A stretch of 64,000 bases of DNA from Intrasporangiaceae bacterium URHB0013 (GCA_000620545.1 JIBA01000016.1:1-64000); one strand, 5' to 3'. Positions 18,401 through 28,313 are shown, counted from the stretch's first letter. Notes: generated from the letters alone by a model not told the origin. Numbers and translations: made by a program.

Positions 18401-19935
18401 GGACGCCCGGCGCAGCCTCCGAGGCGCCACGCACCAGGCGTGTCCGGAGACACGCGCCGGTCATCGCCACCGTGATCGTCGCCGTGGCCCTCACGGCTCC
18501 TCGACTGGCGCCGAGCCCACGCGTGGACGATCACGGCACGTACGTCAGCGTCGCCGAGCGACTGCTCGCCGGGGACCGGCTCTACGTCGACGTCTGGGAC
18601 AACAAGGATCCCTTCTTCTACTACGTCCTCGCGCTGGGCCGCCTGGTGTCCCCGCTGTCCGACTACGCCGTCGAGGTCCTCTGGGTGCTCATCGCCTGCG
18701 CGTCGACCTGGTTCCTGTCGCGCGCGACCGGGGCCGGGCGTCGGCGAGCACTGCTCCTGAGCGGTCTGGTCCCGTTGGTGCTCACGGGGACCGCCTACGT
18801 CCCCGGCATGACCCACCTCCCGGGGGTCGCCCTGTCCCTGGCCGCCATCGCCGCGGGGGCACGACGACGTTGGGTGCTCGGCGGCGCGCTCATCGGCCTC
18901 CTCGTCCTCACCAAGCTCGTCATGACGCCGATCGCAGTGGTCGGCATGGTCGTGTGTCTCTGGCACCACCGGTCCCGATCGGGGGCGCTGCGGGTGGTGG
19001 TCGCGATGTCGGTGGCCGTCGGCGCAGGAGCCGTGCTGCTGGCGTCCCGCGGAGAGCTCTCGGGGTGGATCGACAACTTCCGAGCCAACGTCGTCTACTC
19101 GGACGGCGAGATCTTCTCCTCGCGCTACGGCGGACCGGTCGGACACCTGCTGCGGGCCTTTCCCGAAGGACTTCCGCGAACCGCCCTCGTCACCGTGGTG
19201 GCGCTCGTCGCCGTGCTCCTGGCGACGTGGCCCGTCGTCCGTGACGACCGGGCCGGACGGCGCACGGTCGAGAGCAGGACGGACCTGCCGGCCTCGGTGT
19301 CGTGGACGTTGGTCGTGTCCACTCTCGTCGCAGCCGGACTCGTCCTCGCGGTCACGGCGACCTGGCCGCATCACGGTGAGGCCCTCGGCGTACCAGCCGT
19401 TCTCGCGCTCGTGCTCGTCGGCGCCACGTCGCAGCAGGTGACCCCACCGACCCGGGCGGTGACGAGTCCCAGGTCGGGTCCGGTGCGCGGTCTCGCACTC
19501 CTCGCCGTGACGGCATACGCCCTGGGCGGTGCCCTCCACCCGACCTTCTACCTGCAGTCCGCCCGCGGCCTGCCCGACACCGTGCGCGCGCTCGAGGAGG
19601 TCCCACCGACGACAGCACTGGTCGCCGGGTCGCCGATCACCACGTATGCGCGAGCCGGGTCGAACGACACGACCGCCCACGCCGTCGGTCTGGGCGACGT
19701 TCGGCTCGCGTGCCCGCGCTTCCACCAGTACCCCATCGAACCGGCCACCATCCTGGACCTGACCGCGGCCTGCCTTCCCCGGGCCGACGCGATCATCGTC
19801 GACGAGAGCGTCCGTCCCGAAGCCGGCGAGCCCGCGTGGAACGCCTACGTCGCGCGGGTCCGCACCCTGGTTGCGACCGGCTACGACTGCGTGCCCACGA
19901 CGGGCTCCGAGGTCTGCTTCCGCCGCGCCGGCTGA
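18397..19935 (+). CDS. GT-C-like polytopic membrane protein (ArnT/PMT-like)
   Basis: 512 aa protein with about nine or ten hydrophobic segments followed by a C-terminal extracytoplasmic domain (about residues 395-512). Near the N-terminus, after the first helix, it has the GT39/ArnT-like block DDHGTYVSVAERLLAGD and YVDVWDNKDPFFYYVLALG; the acidic pair and the K-D/P motif are typical of lipid-phosphate-sugar dependent glycosyltransferases. Function beyond a likely glycosyltransferase cannot be assigned. GTG start without a clear Shine-Dalgarno, directly after the 27-bp repeat; it follows manC by 61 nt, so a mannosyl donor is a reasonable guess. Confidence 0.7.
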   Translation: MRTPGAASEAPRTRRVRRHAPVIATVIVAVALTAPRLAPSPRVDDHGTYVSVAERLLAGDRLYVDVWDNKDPFFYYVLALGRLVSPLSDYAVEVLWVLIACASTWFLSRATGAGRRRALLLSGLVPLVLTGTAYVPGMTHLPGVALSLAAIAAGARRRWVLGGALIGLLVLTKLVMTPIAVVGMVVCLWHHRSRSGALRVVVAMSVAVGAGAVLLASRGELSGWIDNFRANVVYSDGEIFSSRYGGPVGHLLRAFPEGLPRTALVTVVALVAVLLATWPVVRDDRAGRRTVESRTDLPASVSWTLVVSTLVAAGLVLAVTATWPHHGEALGVPAVLALVLVGATSQQVTPPTRAVTSPRSGPVRGLALLAVTAYALGGALHPTFYLQSARGLPDTVRALEEVPPTTALVAGSPITTYARAGSNDTTAHAVGLGDVRLACPRFHQYPIEPATILDLTAACLPRADAIIVDESVRPEAGEPAWNAYVARVRTLVATGYDCVPTTGSEVCFRRAG

Positions 19936-19939
19936 GGAC

Positions 19940-19966
19940 CCGAGCGGACGTGTGCCGTCCGCCCGG
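19940..19966. terminator. Bidirectional terminator-like hairpin
   Basis: GCGGACG (19944-19950), loop TGTGC, CGTCCGC (19956-19962), extended by CCG/CGG past one mismatch. It fills the 32-nt gap between two convergent genes. No T run. Confidence 0.5.
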
Positions 19967-19967
19967 C

Positions 19968-20936
19968 TCAGGCGCCGGGCGTCGGCACTCCGGTCGCACC
20001 ACGGACGAACTCCCAGAACCTGCCCACCTGCTCGGGCGTCTCCACCCGGACCGGGGCGTAGTGCGTGGACCTTCGTCGCCGGTCGTGCCAGAAACCGCCG
20101 GTGCCGATGGCGTCGGTCGTGGCCGTGAGCCACACCGCGGTGTCGGCACCCGACTCGGCGTCACGCAGCAGCGGCCCGGTGACCGCGGCGAAGCGCGGGA
20201 GCGAGTCGGTGACGCCCGGGGTGTCGGCCCAGCCGGGATGCATGGAGTGGACCCCGATGCCCGCCGCCGCGAAGTCTCGCGCCCACAGCTCGGTCAGGAC
20301 GAGCTGCATCCGCTTGGTCCGGGCATAGGCGGTCACGCCGGCGTACTCGCCGGCGGCGTACTCCGGGTCGTCGACGTCGAGACGCTGCCCGTAGGCGCCC
20401 CCCGACGTCACGAGGACGACTCTCCCGCCGGCGAGCGCCTCGCGAAGACCATAGGTGAGCACGTGTGGGCCGAGCACGTGCGTGGCGAGGGCCAGCTCGT
20501 GCCCCTCCGGCGTCGTCGTCCGCTTCGGCGGCATGACCCCGGCGTTGTGCACGACCGCGTGCAGGCGCGGCACCTCGAGCGAGAGCCGCCGTGCGAAGTC
20601 CGCGGTGGCGGCGAGGTCGCTGACGTCCGCGACGTGCACCTCGACCCGGGCTGAAGGCACCTCCCCCAGCAGGGACGCCCGCGCCTCGTCCAGTCGGGCG
20701 GCGTCACGGCCGGTCAGGTGGACCACGGCCCCGAGCCGGGCGACCCCGCGAGCCGTGGCGAGGCCGAGACCCCCGCTCGAGCCCGTCACGAGGACGTGGC
20801 GGCCGGCCAGGGCTCCCGGTGCCGGGTCGTCGGGCCACCACCTGCGCCGCAGGGCCGGACCGATCTTCGTGTAGCCGAGCACGAGTGACTTGTCCATCAC
20901 CCAGTCGAGGGCCGCGGCCGCTTCAGGGAGCACCAT
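19968..20936 (-). CDS. Short-chain dehydrogenase/reductase family protein (DHRS12-like)
   Basis: NAD(P)-dependent oxidoreductase of the classical SDR fold, 322 aa. Cofactor motif TGSSGGLG follows an N-terminal extension of about 45 residues; then HNAGVMP (NAG motif), catalytic Ser in LVTSGGAYG and Y-x3-K in AYARTKRMQ. The extension (LVLGYTKIGPALRRRWWP) is typical of the DHRS12-like subgroup. Substrate unknown. TAGGGT ends six bases before ATG 20936, so it is probably leaderless, and it is divergent from the first sdh operon. Confidence 0.82.
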   Translation of the reverse strand: MVLPEAAAALDWVMDKSLVLGYTKIGPALRRRWWPDDPAPGALAGRHVLVTGSSGGLGLATARGVARLGAVVHLTGRDAARLDEARASLLGEVPSARVEVHVADVSDLAATADFARRLSLEVPRLHAVVHNAGVMPPKRTTTPEGHELALATHVLGPHVLTYGLREALAGGRVVLVTSGGAYGQRLDVDDPEYAAGEYAGVTAYARTKRMQLVLTELWARDFAAAGIGVHSMHPGWADTPGVTDSLPRFAAVTGPLLRDAESGADTAVWLTATTDAIGTGGFWHDRRRRSTHYAPVRVETPEQVGRFWEFVRGATGVPTPGA

Positions 20937-20942
20937 GTCGCC

Positions 20943-20948
20943 ACCCTA
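20943..20948 (-). promoter_or_regulatory. -10 box TAGGGT of the SDR gene
   Basis: TAGGGT on the minus strand ends six bases before ATG 20936; leaderless start predicted. Confidence 0.55.
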
Positions 20949-21004
20949 GGTGCGGGCGGCACGCGGGCCCGGCGTGATCACCCTGATGTCACGCACGGTG
21001 ACAC

Positions 21005-21010
21005 TAGAGT
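21005..21010 (+). promoter_or_regulatory. -10 box TAGAGT of the first sdh operon
   Basis: TAGAGT lies 40 nt upstream of the membrane-anchor ATG. Unlike the leaderless genes here, a leader with GGAGG (before CTTCGCACG-type spacing) precedes the start. Confidence 0.4.
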
Positions 21011-21050
21011 GTGCGACGGCGCCCAACCAACGACGGTGGAGGTTCGCACG

Positions 21051-21896
21051 ATGAGTGGAACGACACTCGACCCGGGATCCCGGTCAGGTGGATCCGTGTC
21101 CGGAGGCGTCGGTTCGCCCGGTCGTGCACAGGTCCCGGGACGCACCCTCCGGGCCGACCGCTGGTGGGTCCAGCCGGTCACCACCTTCACCCTGCTCGTC
21201 ATCTGGCTGCTCTACGCGCTCGTGCGCACGGCGTCCCAGCGGGCCTACTTCGTCGAGGAGTTCCACTACCTCTCGCCGTTCTCGTCACCGTGCGTCTCGG
21301 CGTCGTGCAACCCGGCGGCGCGTGACTTCGGCACGTGGTTCGGCGAATTCCCACCCTTCGTGCCGTTCGCGCTGCTGGTCCTGCCCTTCCTGCTGGGCTT
21401 CCGCCTCACCTGCTACTACTACCGCAAGGCCTACTACCGGTCGTTCTGGCTCTCGCCACCTGCGTGCGCCGTGGCCGAACCGCACGCGCGCTACACGGGC
21501 GAGACGCGCTTCCCGCTCATCCTGCAGAACATCCACCGCTACTTCTTCTACGCGGCGCTCGTCGTGTCGTCGATCAACACCTACGACGCGATCCGGGCGT
21601 TCCACGGCAAGGACGGCGGCTTCGGGATCGGCCTCGGCACGGTGATCATGGTCGTCAACGTCGCCTTCCTCTGGCTCTACACCGCGTCCTGCCACTCGTG
21701 CCGCCACCTCATCGGCGGCCGCCTCAAGCACTTCTCCAAGCACCCGATGCGCTACCGCGCCTGGACCGTCGTGTCGCGGCTCAACACCCGGCACATGGAG
21801 CTGGCCTGGATCACCCTCGGCACGCTCATGCTCACCGACGCCTACATCGCCCTGGTCGCGTCCGGGGCCATCACGGATCTGAGGCTGATCAACTGA
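21051..21896 (+). CDS. sdhC: Succinate dehydrogenase membrane anchor, mycobacterial Sdh1-like
   Basis: Membrane subunit (281 aa) of the first complex II. About five hydrophobic helices (near residues 42-62, 102-120, 160-180, 192-212, 250-270). It is unlike classical SdhC/SdhD: it matches the Rv0249c-type anchor, with TCYYYRKAYYRSFW, SPPAC, and the cysteine-histidine motif ASCHSCRHLIGGRL at residues 213-226. As I recall, the mycobacterial Sdh1 anchor holds a membrane-embedded Rieske-type Fe-S cluster in place of heme; the Cys/His residues here (C214, H215, C217, H219) are candidates for equivalent ligands. ATG has GGAGG eight bases upstream; its stop overlaps sdhA (TGATG). Confidence 0.82.
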   Translation: MSGTTLDPGSRSGGSVSGGVGSPGRAQVPGRTLRADRWWVQPVTTFTLLVIWLLYALVRTASQRAYFVEEFHYLSPFSSPCVSASCNPAARDFGTWFGEFPPFVPFALLVLPFLLGFRLTCYYYRKAYYRSFWLSPPACAVAEPHARYTGETRFPLILQNIHRYFFYAALVVSSINTYDAIRAFHGKDGGFGIGLGTVIMVVNVAFLWLYTASCHSCRHLIGGRLKHFSKHPMRYRAWTVVSRLNTRHMELAWITLGTLMLTDAYIALVASGAITDLRLIN

Positions 21897-23818
21897 TGAC
21901 CGCCGAGCTGGAGCAGTTCGACTACGACGTCCTCATCGTCGGGGCCGGCGGGGCAGGTCTACGGGCCGCGATCGCTGCGCGTGAGGCCGGACTCCGCACG
22001 GCCATCATCTGCAAGTCCCTCTTCGGCAAGGCGCACACCGTCATGGCCGAGGGTGGCATCGCCGCGAGCATGGGCAACGTCAACAGCAAGGACAGCTGGC
22101 AGGTGCACTTCCGCGACACGATGCGCGGTGGCAAGTTCCTCAACTCGTGGCGGATGGCCGAGCTGCACGCCAAGGAGGCCCCCGAGCGCGTGTGGGAGCT
22201 CGAGACGTACGGCGCGCTCTTCGACCGCACCCCGGACGGGCGGATCAGCCAGCGCAACTTCGGTGGCCACGAGTACCCCCGCCTGGCCCACGTCGGCGAC
22301 CGCACCGGGCTCGAGCTCATCCGCACCATGCAGCAGAAGATCGTCTCCCTCCAGCAGGACGACGAGCGCGAGTCCGGCGACCCCGAGAGCCGGCTCAAGG
22401 TCTTCGCCGAGGTGACGATCACCGACCTGCTCCAGGACCCGAGCGGGGCCGTCGCCGGCGCCTTCGGCTACTGGCGCGAGTCGGGTCGGTTCGTGCGGTT
22501 CGACGCCCCCGCCGTCGTCCTCGCCACCGGCGGCATCGGCAAGTCGTTCAAGGTGACCTCGAACTCGTGGGAGTACACCGGCGACGGCCACGCGCTGGCA
22601 CTGCGCGCCGGGTCGAACCTCGTCAACATGGAGTTCGTCCAGTTCCACCCGACCGGCATGGTCTGGCCGCCTTCGGTCAAAGGCATCCTCGTCACCGAGT
22701 CGGTCCGCGGCGACGGCGGCGTGCTGAAGAACTCCGAGGGCAAGCGCTTCATGTTCGACTACGTGCCGGACGTCTTCCGGGGCCAGTACGCCCAGACGGA
22801 GGAGGAGGGCGACCGCTGGTACACCGACCCGGACACCAACAAGCGGCCACCCGAGCTGCTCCCCCGTGACGAGGTGGCGCGCGCCATCAACTCCGAGGTC
22901 AAGGCGGGGCGCGGGTCGCCGCACGGCGGCGTCTTCCTCGACATCGCGTCGCGGCGCGCTCCGGAGGAGATCCTCAAGAAGCTGCCGTCGATGCACCACC
23001 AGTTCAAGGAGCTGGCCGACGTCGACATCACGAAGGAGCCGATGGAGGTCGGGCCGACGTGCCACTACGTCATGGGCGGCGTGGAGGTCGACCCCGACAC
23101 GGCGGCGGCGGCGCGCGTGCCCGGGCTCTTCGCGGCCGGAGAGGTCTCCGGCGGCATGCACGGCTCGAACCGCCTCGGCGGCAACTCCCTCTCGGACCTC
23201 CTGGTCTTCGGGGCACGCGCGGGCACCGGCGCCGCGGCATACGTGCAGGGTCTGGGGGGACGTCGACCGCAGGTCGACCAGGCCGTCATCGACGCCGCCG
23301 CGGCCGCGGCCCTCGCGCCCTTCGAGGAGGAGGGCGGCGAGAACCCCTACACCCTGCACCAGGAGATGCAGCAGACGATGAACGACCTCGTCGGCATCAT
23401 CCGCACGGCCGAGGAGATCGAGCGCGCGCTCGAACGGCTCGAGGACCTCAAGGCCAGGGCCGAACACCTGACCGTCGAGGGCCACCGGCAGTTCAACCCG
23501 GGGTGGCACCTCGCCCTCGACCTGCGCAACATGCTGGCGGTCAGCGAGTGCGTCGCCCGGGCGGCCTTGCTGCGGCAGGAGAGTCGCGGCGGCCACACTC
23601 GTGACGACTTCCCGGCGATGGACCCCCGTTGGCGGGGGCGCAACCTCATCTGCTCGGCCGACGGTGACGGCATCGCCGTCCGGGAGCAACCGATGCCGGC
23701 GATGCGCGAGGACCTGCTCGCCCTGTTCGAGACGGACGAGCTGGCCAAGTACCTCACACCGGAGGAGCTGGCCGCGGTGCCCACCGCGGCGACGCACACG
23801 GACGGGAGCGGATCATGA
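21896..23818 (+). CDS. sdhA: Succinate dehydrogenase flavoprotein subunit (first complex)
   Basis: Catalytic FAD subunit, 640 aa, oxidises succinate to fumarate on the cytoplasmic face. FAD-binding VLIVGAGGAGLRAAIAAREA; covalent-FAD histidine region KAHTVMAEGGIAAS; substrate/active-site segments QFHPTGMVWP, TESVRGDGGVL, ELLPRDEVARA (catalytic Arg) and HYVMGGVEVD, then AGEVSGGMHGSNRLGGNS. The sequence is closer to the fumarate-reductase-like branch of Sdh1 than to the second SdhA in this window. It overlaps the anchor gene by one base and sdhB by ATGA. Confidence 0.93.
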   Translation: MTAELEQFDYDVLIVGAGGAGLRAAIAAREAGLRTAIICKSLFGKAHTVMAEGGIAASMGNVNSKDSWQVHFRDTMRGGKFLNSWRMAELHAKEAPERVWELETYGALFDRTPDGRISQRNFGGHEYPRLAHVGDRTGLELIRTMQQKIVSLQQDDERESGDPESRLKVFAEVTITDLLQDPSGAVAGAFGYWRESGRFVRFDAPAVVLATGGIGKSFKVTSNSWEYTGDGHALALRAGSNLVNMEFVQFHPTGMVWPPSVKGILVTESVRGDGGVLKNSEGKRFMFDYVPDVFRGQYAQTEEEGDRWYTDPDTNKRPPELLPRDEVARAINSEVKAGRGSPHGGVFLDIASRRAPEEILKKLPSMHHQFKELADVDITKEPMEVGPTCHYVMGGVEVDPDTAAAARVPGLFAAGEVSGGMHGSNRLGGNSLSDLLVFGARAGTGAAAYVQGLGGRRPQVDQAVIDAAAAAALAPFEEEGGENPYTLHQEMQQTMNDLVGIIRTAEEIERALERLEDLKARAEHLTVEGHRQFNPGWHLALDLRNMLAVSECVARAALLRQESRGGHTRDDFPAMDPRWRGRNLICSADGDGIAVREQPMPAMREDLLALFETDELAKYLTPEELAAVPTAATHTDGSGS

Positions 23819-24567
23819 GCTACGACGCGAGGTTCCGGGTGTGGCGCGGCGACGCGGACGGCGGCGAGCTCGTCGACTACACGGTCGAGGTCAACGACGG
23901 CGAGGTCGTGCTCGACATCATCCACCGCCTGCAGGCCACCCAGTCCGGAGACCTCGCGGTGCGTTGGAACTGCAAGGCCGGCAAGTGCGGCTCGTGCAGC
24001 GCGGAGATCAACGGGATGCCGAGGTTGCTCTGCATGACCCGGATGTCGACCTTCACCGAGGCCGAGACGATCACGGTGACGCCGCTGCGCGCCTTCCCGG
24101 TGATCCGCGACCTCGTCACCGACGTCTCCTTCAACTACGCCAAGGCCCGCCAGATCCCCGCCTTCGCCCCGCCGGACCTGGCGCCCGGCGAGTACCGGAT
24201 GCAGCAGGTCGACGTCGAGCGCTCGCAGGAGTTCCGCAAGTGCATCGAGTGCTTCCTCTGCCAGGACACCTGCCACGTCGTGCGTGACCACGAGGACAAC
24301 AAGGAGGCCTTCGCGGGCCCACGCTTCCTCATCCGCGCCGCCGAGCTCGACATGCACCCGCTCGACGCGCGCGACGACCGTGCGGACTTCGCCCGGGAGG
24401 AGCAGGGCATCGGGATGTGCAACATCACGAAGTGCTGCACGGAGGTCTGCCCCGAGCACATCAAGATCACGGACAACGCGATCATCCCCATGAAGGAGCG
24501 TGTCGCCGGGCGACGGTACGACCCGCTCGTCTGGCTCGGCACGAAGATCGGTCTGCGCAGGGGCTGA
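23815..24567 (+). CDS. sdhB: Succinate dehydrogenase iron-sulfur subunit (first complex)
   Basis: Electron-transfer subunit, 250 aa. N-terminal ferredoxin domain with [2Fe-2S] ligands NCKAGKCGSCSAEIN and LLC at about residue 70; C-terminal domain with CIECFLCQDTCHV and MCNITKCCTEVCPEHI for the [4Fe-4S] and [3Fe-4S] clusters. Passes electrons from SdhA to the membrane anchor. Last gene of the first operon; the next operon starts 145 nt later with its own promoter. Confidence 0.93.
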   Translation: MSYDARFRVWRGDADGGELVDYTVEVNDGEVVLDIIHRLQATQSGDLAVRWNCKAGKCGSCSAEINGMPRLLCMTRMSTFTEAETITVTPLRAFPVIRDLVTDVSFNYAKARQIPAFAPPDLAPGEYRMQQVDVERSQEFRKCIECFLCQDTCHVVRDHEDNKEAFAGPRFLIRAAELDMHPLDARDDRADFAREEQGIGMCNITKCCTEVCPEHIKITDNAIIPMKERVAGRRYDPLVWLGTKIGLRRG

Positions 24568-24698
24568 GTCCCCCGACGGCGCGGCCCCGCTGAGTGCGCC
24601 GACCGCGCTCCACCGCGTGCACCGGGGCGCGACAGTGGAAATGGTCACACTGGGCGTCTACCGGGCGGTAGCCGTCGGACCTCGGGAACCCTCGGGGA

Positions 24699-24704
24699 TA
24701 GGGT
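24699..24704 (+). promoter_or_regulatory. -10 box TAGGGT of the second sdh operon
   Basis: TAGGGT ends seven bases before GTG 24712; no Shine-Dalgarno, leaderless start predicted. Upstream 24568-24698 has no gene. Confidence 0.55.
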
Positions 24705-24711
24705 TTCGACC

Positions 24712-25434
24712 GTGGCCACCAAAACTCTCCCGGTGACGGGAACGAATCGCCCTGCATCGGCCCGCCGGAGCACCGTGTTCATGAAGATGCTCATGGCCGT
24801 CTCGGGCGCGTTGTTCGTGTTCTACGTCCTCGTGCACATGTACGGCAACCTCAAGATCTTCGCCGGCGTCGAGGCTTTCAACGAGTACGCCGAGCACCTC
24901 CGGACGCTGTTCACGCCGTTCCTGCCCGACGGTGGCTTCCTCTGGCTCTTCCGCGTCGTGCTCATCGCGGCGCTCGTGGTCCACGCCTGGGCTGCCTTCT
25001 ACCTGTGGAGCCGTGCCCGGGGCGCCCGGACGACGCGCTACGTCGCCAAGGCCGCGGCGCGCGCCACGTTGAAGAGCACGATGATGCGGTGGGGCGGCGT
25101 CGCGATCCTCCTCTTCCTCGTGTGGCACCTGCTCCAGTTCACCATCGTCAAGTTTAACGTCGGCTCGCTCCAGGCCGAAGGCAACCCGGGCCTGCTTGTC
25201 ATCAGCACCTTCCAGGTGTGGTGGGTCGTCCTGCTCTACCTGCTGGCCCTCGTGGCCCTGGGCCTGCACCTCTACCACGGCGTCTGGAGCGCGACCCAGA
25301 CGCTGGGCTGGGCCGGCAGTGCCGCCGCACGTCGGCGCGCCAAGACGCTCGGGCTGATCATCGCGCTCGTCACGAGCGTGGGGTTCGCCCTCCCGCCGCT
25401 CGCCATCCTCTTCGGACTCGTCAAGGGAATCTGA
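24712..25434 (+). CDS. sdhC: Succinate dehydrogenase cytochrome b subunit (type B, diheme)
   Basis: Single-chain membrane anchor, 240 aa, five hydrophobic helices, of the cytochrome b558 family found in Firmicutes and Actinobacteria. Candidate heme ligands are His42 (VLVHMYGN), His91 (VVHAWAAF), His139 (VWHLLQFT) and His186/His189 (LHLYHGVW), consistent with two hemes. It would link succinate oxidation to menaquinone. GTG start with TAGGGT seven bases upstream; sdhA follows after 3 nt. Confidence 0.92.
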   Translation: MATKTLPVTGTNRPASARRSTVFMKMLMAVSGALFVFYVLVHMYGNLKIFAGVEAFNEYAEHLRTLFTPFLPDGGFLWLFRVVLIAALVVHAWAAFYLWSRARGARTTRYVAKAAARATLKSTMMRWGGVAILLFLVWHLLQFTIVKFNVGSLQAEGNPGLLVISTFQVWWVVLLYLLALVALGLHLYHGVWSATQTLGWAGSAAARRRAKTLGLIIALVTSVGFALPPLAILFGLVKGI

Positions 25435-25437
25435 CCT

Positions 25438-27453
25438 GTGACCACGACCTCCACGACGCCCTCCTCACCGATGCCGTCTTCGCCGACGACTGGCCTCGTC
25501 CACGGCCTGTACGCCGAGGGTGCGCCGATCCGCGACACGAAGGCACCGACCGGTCCCATCGACCGCCGCTGGAACACCCGCAAGTTCGAGGCCTCGCTCG
25601 TCAACCCGGCCAACCGCCGCAAGCTGTCCGTCATCATCGTGGGCACCGGCCTGGCCGGTGGTGCGGCCGCCGCGACGCTTGGCGAGGCCGGGTACCAGGT
25701 CAAGTCCTTCTGCTACCAGGACTCCCCGCGCCGCGCGCACTCGATCGCCGCGCAGGGTGGCATCAACGCCGCCAAGAACTACAAGGAGGACGGCGACTCC
25801 GTCTACCGCCTCTTCTACGACACCGTGAAGGGTGGCGACTACCGCTCGCGCGAGTCGAACGTCTACCGCCTCGCCGAGGTCAGCACCAACATCATCGACC
25901 AGTGCGTCGCGCAGGGCGTGCCCTTCGCCCGTGAGTACGGCGGCCTGCTCGACAACCGCTCGTTCGGTGGTGTCCAGGTCTCGCGCACCTTCTACGCCCG
26001 CGGCCAGACCGGCCAGCAGCTGCTCATCGGCGCCTACCAGGCTCTCGAGCGCCAGGTCGCCGCCGGCACGGTGGAGATGTTCACCCGTCACGAGATGCTC
26101 GAGATCGTCGTCGTCGACGGCAAGGCTCGCGGCATCATCGCCCGAGACCTCGTCACCGGTGAGATCGAGACCCACCTCGCGGATGCCGTCGTGCTCGCGT
26201 CCGGGGGCTACGGCAACGTCTTCTACCTCTCCACCAACGCGGTGGGCAGCAACGTCACCGCGACGTGGCGCGCGCACCGCAAGGGCGCGCACTTCGCGAA
26301 CCCCTGCTACACGCAGATCCACCCGACATGCATCCCCGTCGCCGGTGAGCACCAGAGCAAGCTCACGCTCATGTCGGAGTCGCTGCGCAACGACGGTCGC
26401 ATCTGGGTGCCGAAGAACGCGGCCGACTGCGAGAAGGACCCGCGCCTGATCCCGGAGGAGGACCGCGACTACTACCTCGAGCGGATCTACCCCTCCTTCG
26501 GCAACCTCGTCCCCCGTGACATCGCGAGCCGCCAGGCCAAGAACGTCTGCGACGAGGGCCGCGGCGTCGGCCCCAAGGTCGGCGACTTCCGCCGCGGCGT
26601 CTACCTCGACTTCACCGACGCCCTGAAGCGCATGAGCGCCGACGCCGTCGCCGAGAAGTACGGCAACCTGCTCGACATGTACCAGCGGATCACGGGTGAG
26701 AACCCGTACGAGGTGCCGATGCGCATCTACCCCGCGGTGCACTACACGATGGGCGGCCTCTGGGTCGACTACGACCTCCAGTCGACCATCCCCGGTCTCT
26801 TCGTCACGGGCGAGGCGAACTTCTCCGACCACGGCGCCAACCGCCTCGGTGCCAGTGCCCTCATGCAGGGTCTCGCCGACGGCTACTTCGTGCTCCCGCA
26901 CACGATCCGCGACTACCTCGCGAAGGGACCCTTCGACAAGCTCGACGAGTCCCACGAGGCGGTCGCCGAGGCACGCGCCTCGGTGGATGCCCGCGTGCAG
27001 AAGCTCCTGACGATCAACGGTGACCGCTCCGTCGACTCCTTCCACAAGGAGCTCGGGTCGATCATGTGGGAGTACTGCGGCATGGAGCGCTCCGAGGAGG
27101 GGCTGCTCAAGGCCATCGACCTGATCCGGGGTCTGCGCGACGAGTTCTGGCGCAACGTCAAGGTGCTCGGTGCGGGTGACACGCTCAACCAGAGCCTCGA
27201 GAAGGCCGGCCGGGTCGCCGACTTCCTCGAGCTCAGCGAGCTCATGTGCATCGACGCCCTGCACCGCCGCGAGTCGTGCGGTGGCCACTTCCGCGCCGAG
27301 TCGCAGACCGAGGACGGCGAGGCCCTGCGTCACGACGACGAGTTCGCCTACGTCGCCGCGTGGGAGTGGGGCGGGCAGGACGGCGCGCCGGTCCTGCACA
27401 AGGAAGACCTGGTCTACGAGTTCGTCGAGCTGAAGCAGCGGAGCTACAAGTGA
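25438..27453 (+). CDS. sdhA: Succinate dehydrogenase/fumarate reductase flavoprotein (second complex)
   Basis: FAD catalytic subunit, 671 aa. Begins with a Ser/Thr/Pro-rich stretch, then the FAD fold [20 protein letters not shown]; covalent-FAD motif [17 protein letters not shown]; active-site parts [30 protein letters not shown] and [12 protein letters not shown], and [18 protein letters not shown]. This is the type-B (Bacillus/Corynebacterium-like) form. GTG start three bases after sdhC; an iron-sulfur gene follows after 58 nt. Confidence 0.94.
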   Translation: MTTTSTTPSSPMPSSPTTGLVHGLYAEGAPIRDTKAPTGPIDRRWNTRKFEASLVNPANRRKLSVIIVGTGLAGGAAAATLGEAGYQVKSFCYQDSPRRAHSIAAQGGINAAKNYKEDGDSVYRLFYDTVKGGDYRSRESNVYRLAEVSTNIIDQCVAQGVPFAREYGGLLDNRSFGGVQVSRTFYARGQTGQQLLIGAYQALERQVAAGTVEMFTRHEMLEIVVVDGKARGIIARDLVTGEIETHLADAVVLASGGYGNVFYLSTNAVGSNVTATWRAHRKGAHFANPCYTQIHPTCIPVAGEHQSKLTLMSESLRNDGRIWVPKNAADCEKDPRLIPEEDRDYYLERIYPSFGNLVPRDIASRQAKNVCDEGRGVGPKVGDFRRGVYLDFTDALKRMSADAVAEKYGNLLDMYQRITGENPYEVPMRIYPAVHYTMGGLWVDYDLQSTIPGLFVTGEANFSDHGANRLGASALMQGLADGYFVLPHTIRDYLAKGPFDKLDESHEAVAEARASVDARVQKLLTINGDRSVDSFHKELGSIMWEYCGMERSEEGLLKAIDLIRGLRDEFWRNVKVLGAGDTLNQSLEKAGRVADFLELSELMCIDALHRRESCGGHFRAESQTEDGEALRHDDEFAYVAAWEWGGQDGAPVLHKEDLVYEFVELKQRSYK

Positions 27454-27511
27454 CCTTCACCCCACCGAGCTCCGTGCTCGTTCCTCCATCCGACACTTCC
27501 CAAGGGCCCCG

Positions 27512-28255
27512 ATGAACTTCACCCTCAAGATCTGGCGCCAGGCCGGCTCGACCACCAAGGGCGAGATGGTCACCTACCCGGTCGCCGACATCTCCGAGGA
27601 CATGTCCTTCCTCGAGATGCTCGACGTGCTCAACGAGCAGCTCAACGCCCGGGGCGAGGAGCCGATCGCCTTCGACTCCGACTGCCGCGAGGGCATCTGC
27701 GGCATGTGCGGCCTCATGATCTCCGGCAAGGCCCACGGCCCCGAGGTCACGACGACGTGCCAGCTGCACATGCGCAGCTTCTCCGACGGCGACGAGATCA
27801 CCGTCGAGCCGTGGCGCGCCGACGCCTTCCCGGTCATCAAGGACCTCGTCGTCGACCGGTCGTCCCTGGACCGGATCATCCAGGCCGGTGGCTTCATCAG
27901 CGCCAACACCGGCTCGGCCCCCGAGGCCCACTCGGTGCCGGTGCCCAAGGCCAAGGCCGACCGTTCCTTCATGGCGGCCGCGTGCATCGGGTGCGGCGCC
28001 TGCGTCGCGGCGTGCCCCAACGCGTCCGGGATGCTCTTCATGGGCGCGAAGATCACCCACCTCGGCGAGCTCCCCCAGGGCCAGCCGGAGCGCGACGCCC
28101 GCGTCGTCAGCATGGTGAACCAGCACGACGACGAGGGCTTCGGTGGCTGCACGAACATCGGCGAGTGCTCCTCGGCGTGCCCCAAGGAGATCCCGCTCGA
28201 CGTCATCAACCAGCTCAACCGGGACCTGCGCGGCGCGCTGATGCGCGGCGAGTGA
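27512..28255 (+). CDS. sdhB: Succinate dehydrogenase iron-sulfur subunit (second complex)
   Basis: Electron-transfer subunit, 247 aa. [2Fe-2S] motif [16 protein letters not shown] with the fourth Cys in TTTCQLHM; C-terminal clusters in [15 protein letters not shown] and [18 protein letters not shown]. It completes the second complex and differs clearly from the first SdhB. A GC hairpin follows 33 nt after the stop. Confidence 0.94.
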   Translation: MNFTLKIWRQAGSTTKGEMVTYPVADISEDMSFLEMLDVLNEQLNARGEEPIAFDSDCREGICGMCGLMISGKAHGPEVTTTCQLHMRSFSDGDEITVEPWRADAFPVIKDLVVDRSSLDRIIQAGGFISANTGSAPEAHSVPVPKAKADRSFMAAACIGCGACVAACPNASGMLFMGAKITHLGELPQGQPERDARVVSMVNQHDDEGFGGCTNIGECSSACPKEIPLDVINQLNRDLRGALMRGE

Positions 28256-28287
28256 GGCGCGACGCGCCCACCCAGGACCACCGACGA

Positions 28288-28312
28288 CCCGCCCCGGACC
28301 TTCCGGGGCGGG
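28288..28312 (+). terminator. Terminator hairpin after the second sdh operon
   Basis: Perfect 10-bp stem CCCGCCCCGG / CCGGGGCGGG around ACCTT, followed by TTAGT. It ends two bases before the TAGTCT -10 box of the next gene, so it occupies that promoter's -35 region. Confidence 0.7.
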
Positions 28313-28313
28313 T

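Noticed and set aside
21959-23797. 612-codon minus-strand frame opposite the first sdhA
   Set aside because: Shadow frame; composition and lack of motifs show it is not a gene.
25465-27399. 644-codon minus-strand frame opposite the second sdhA
   Set aside because: A high-GC shadow frame with low-complexity Val/Asp/Gly/Arg composition; the plus strand has a clear flavoprotein with all motifs.
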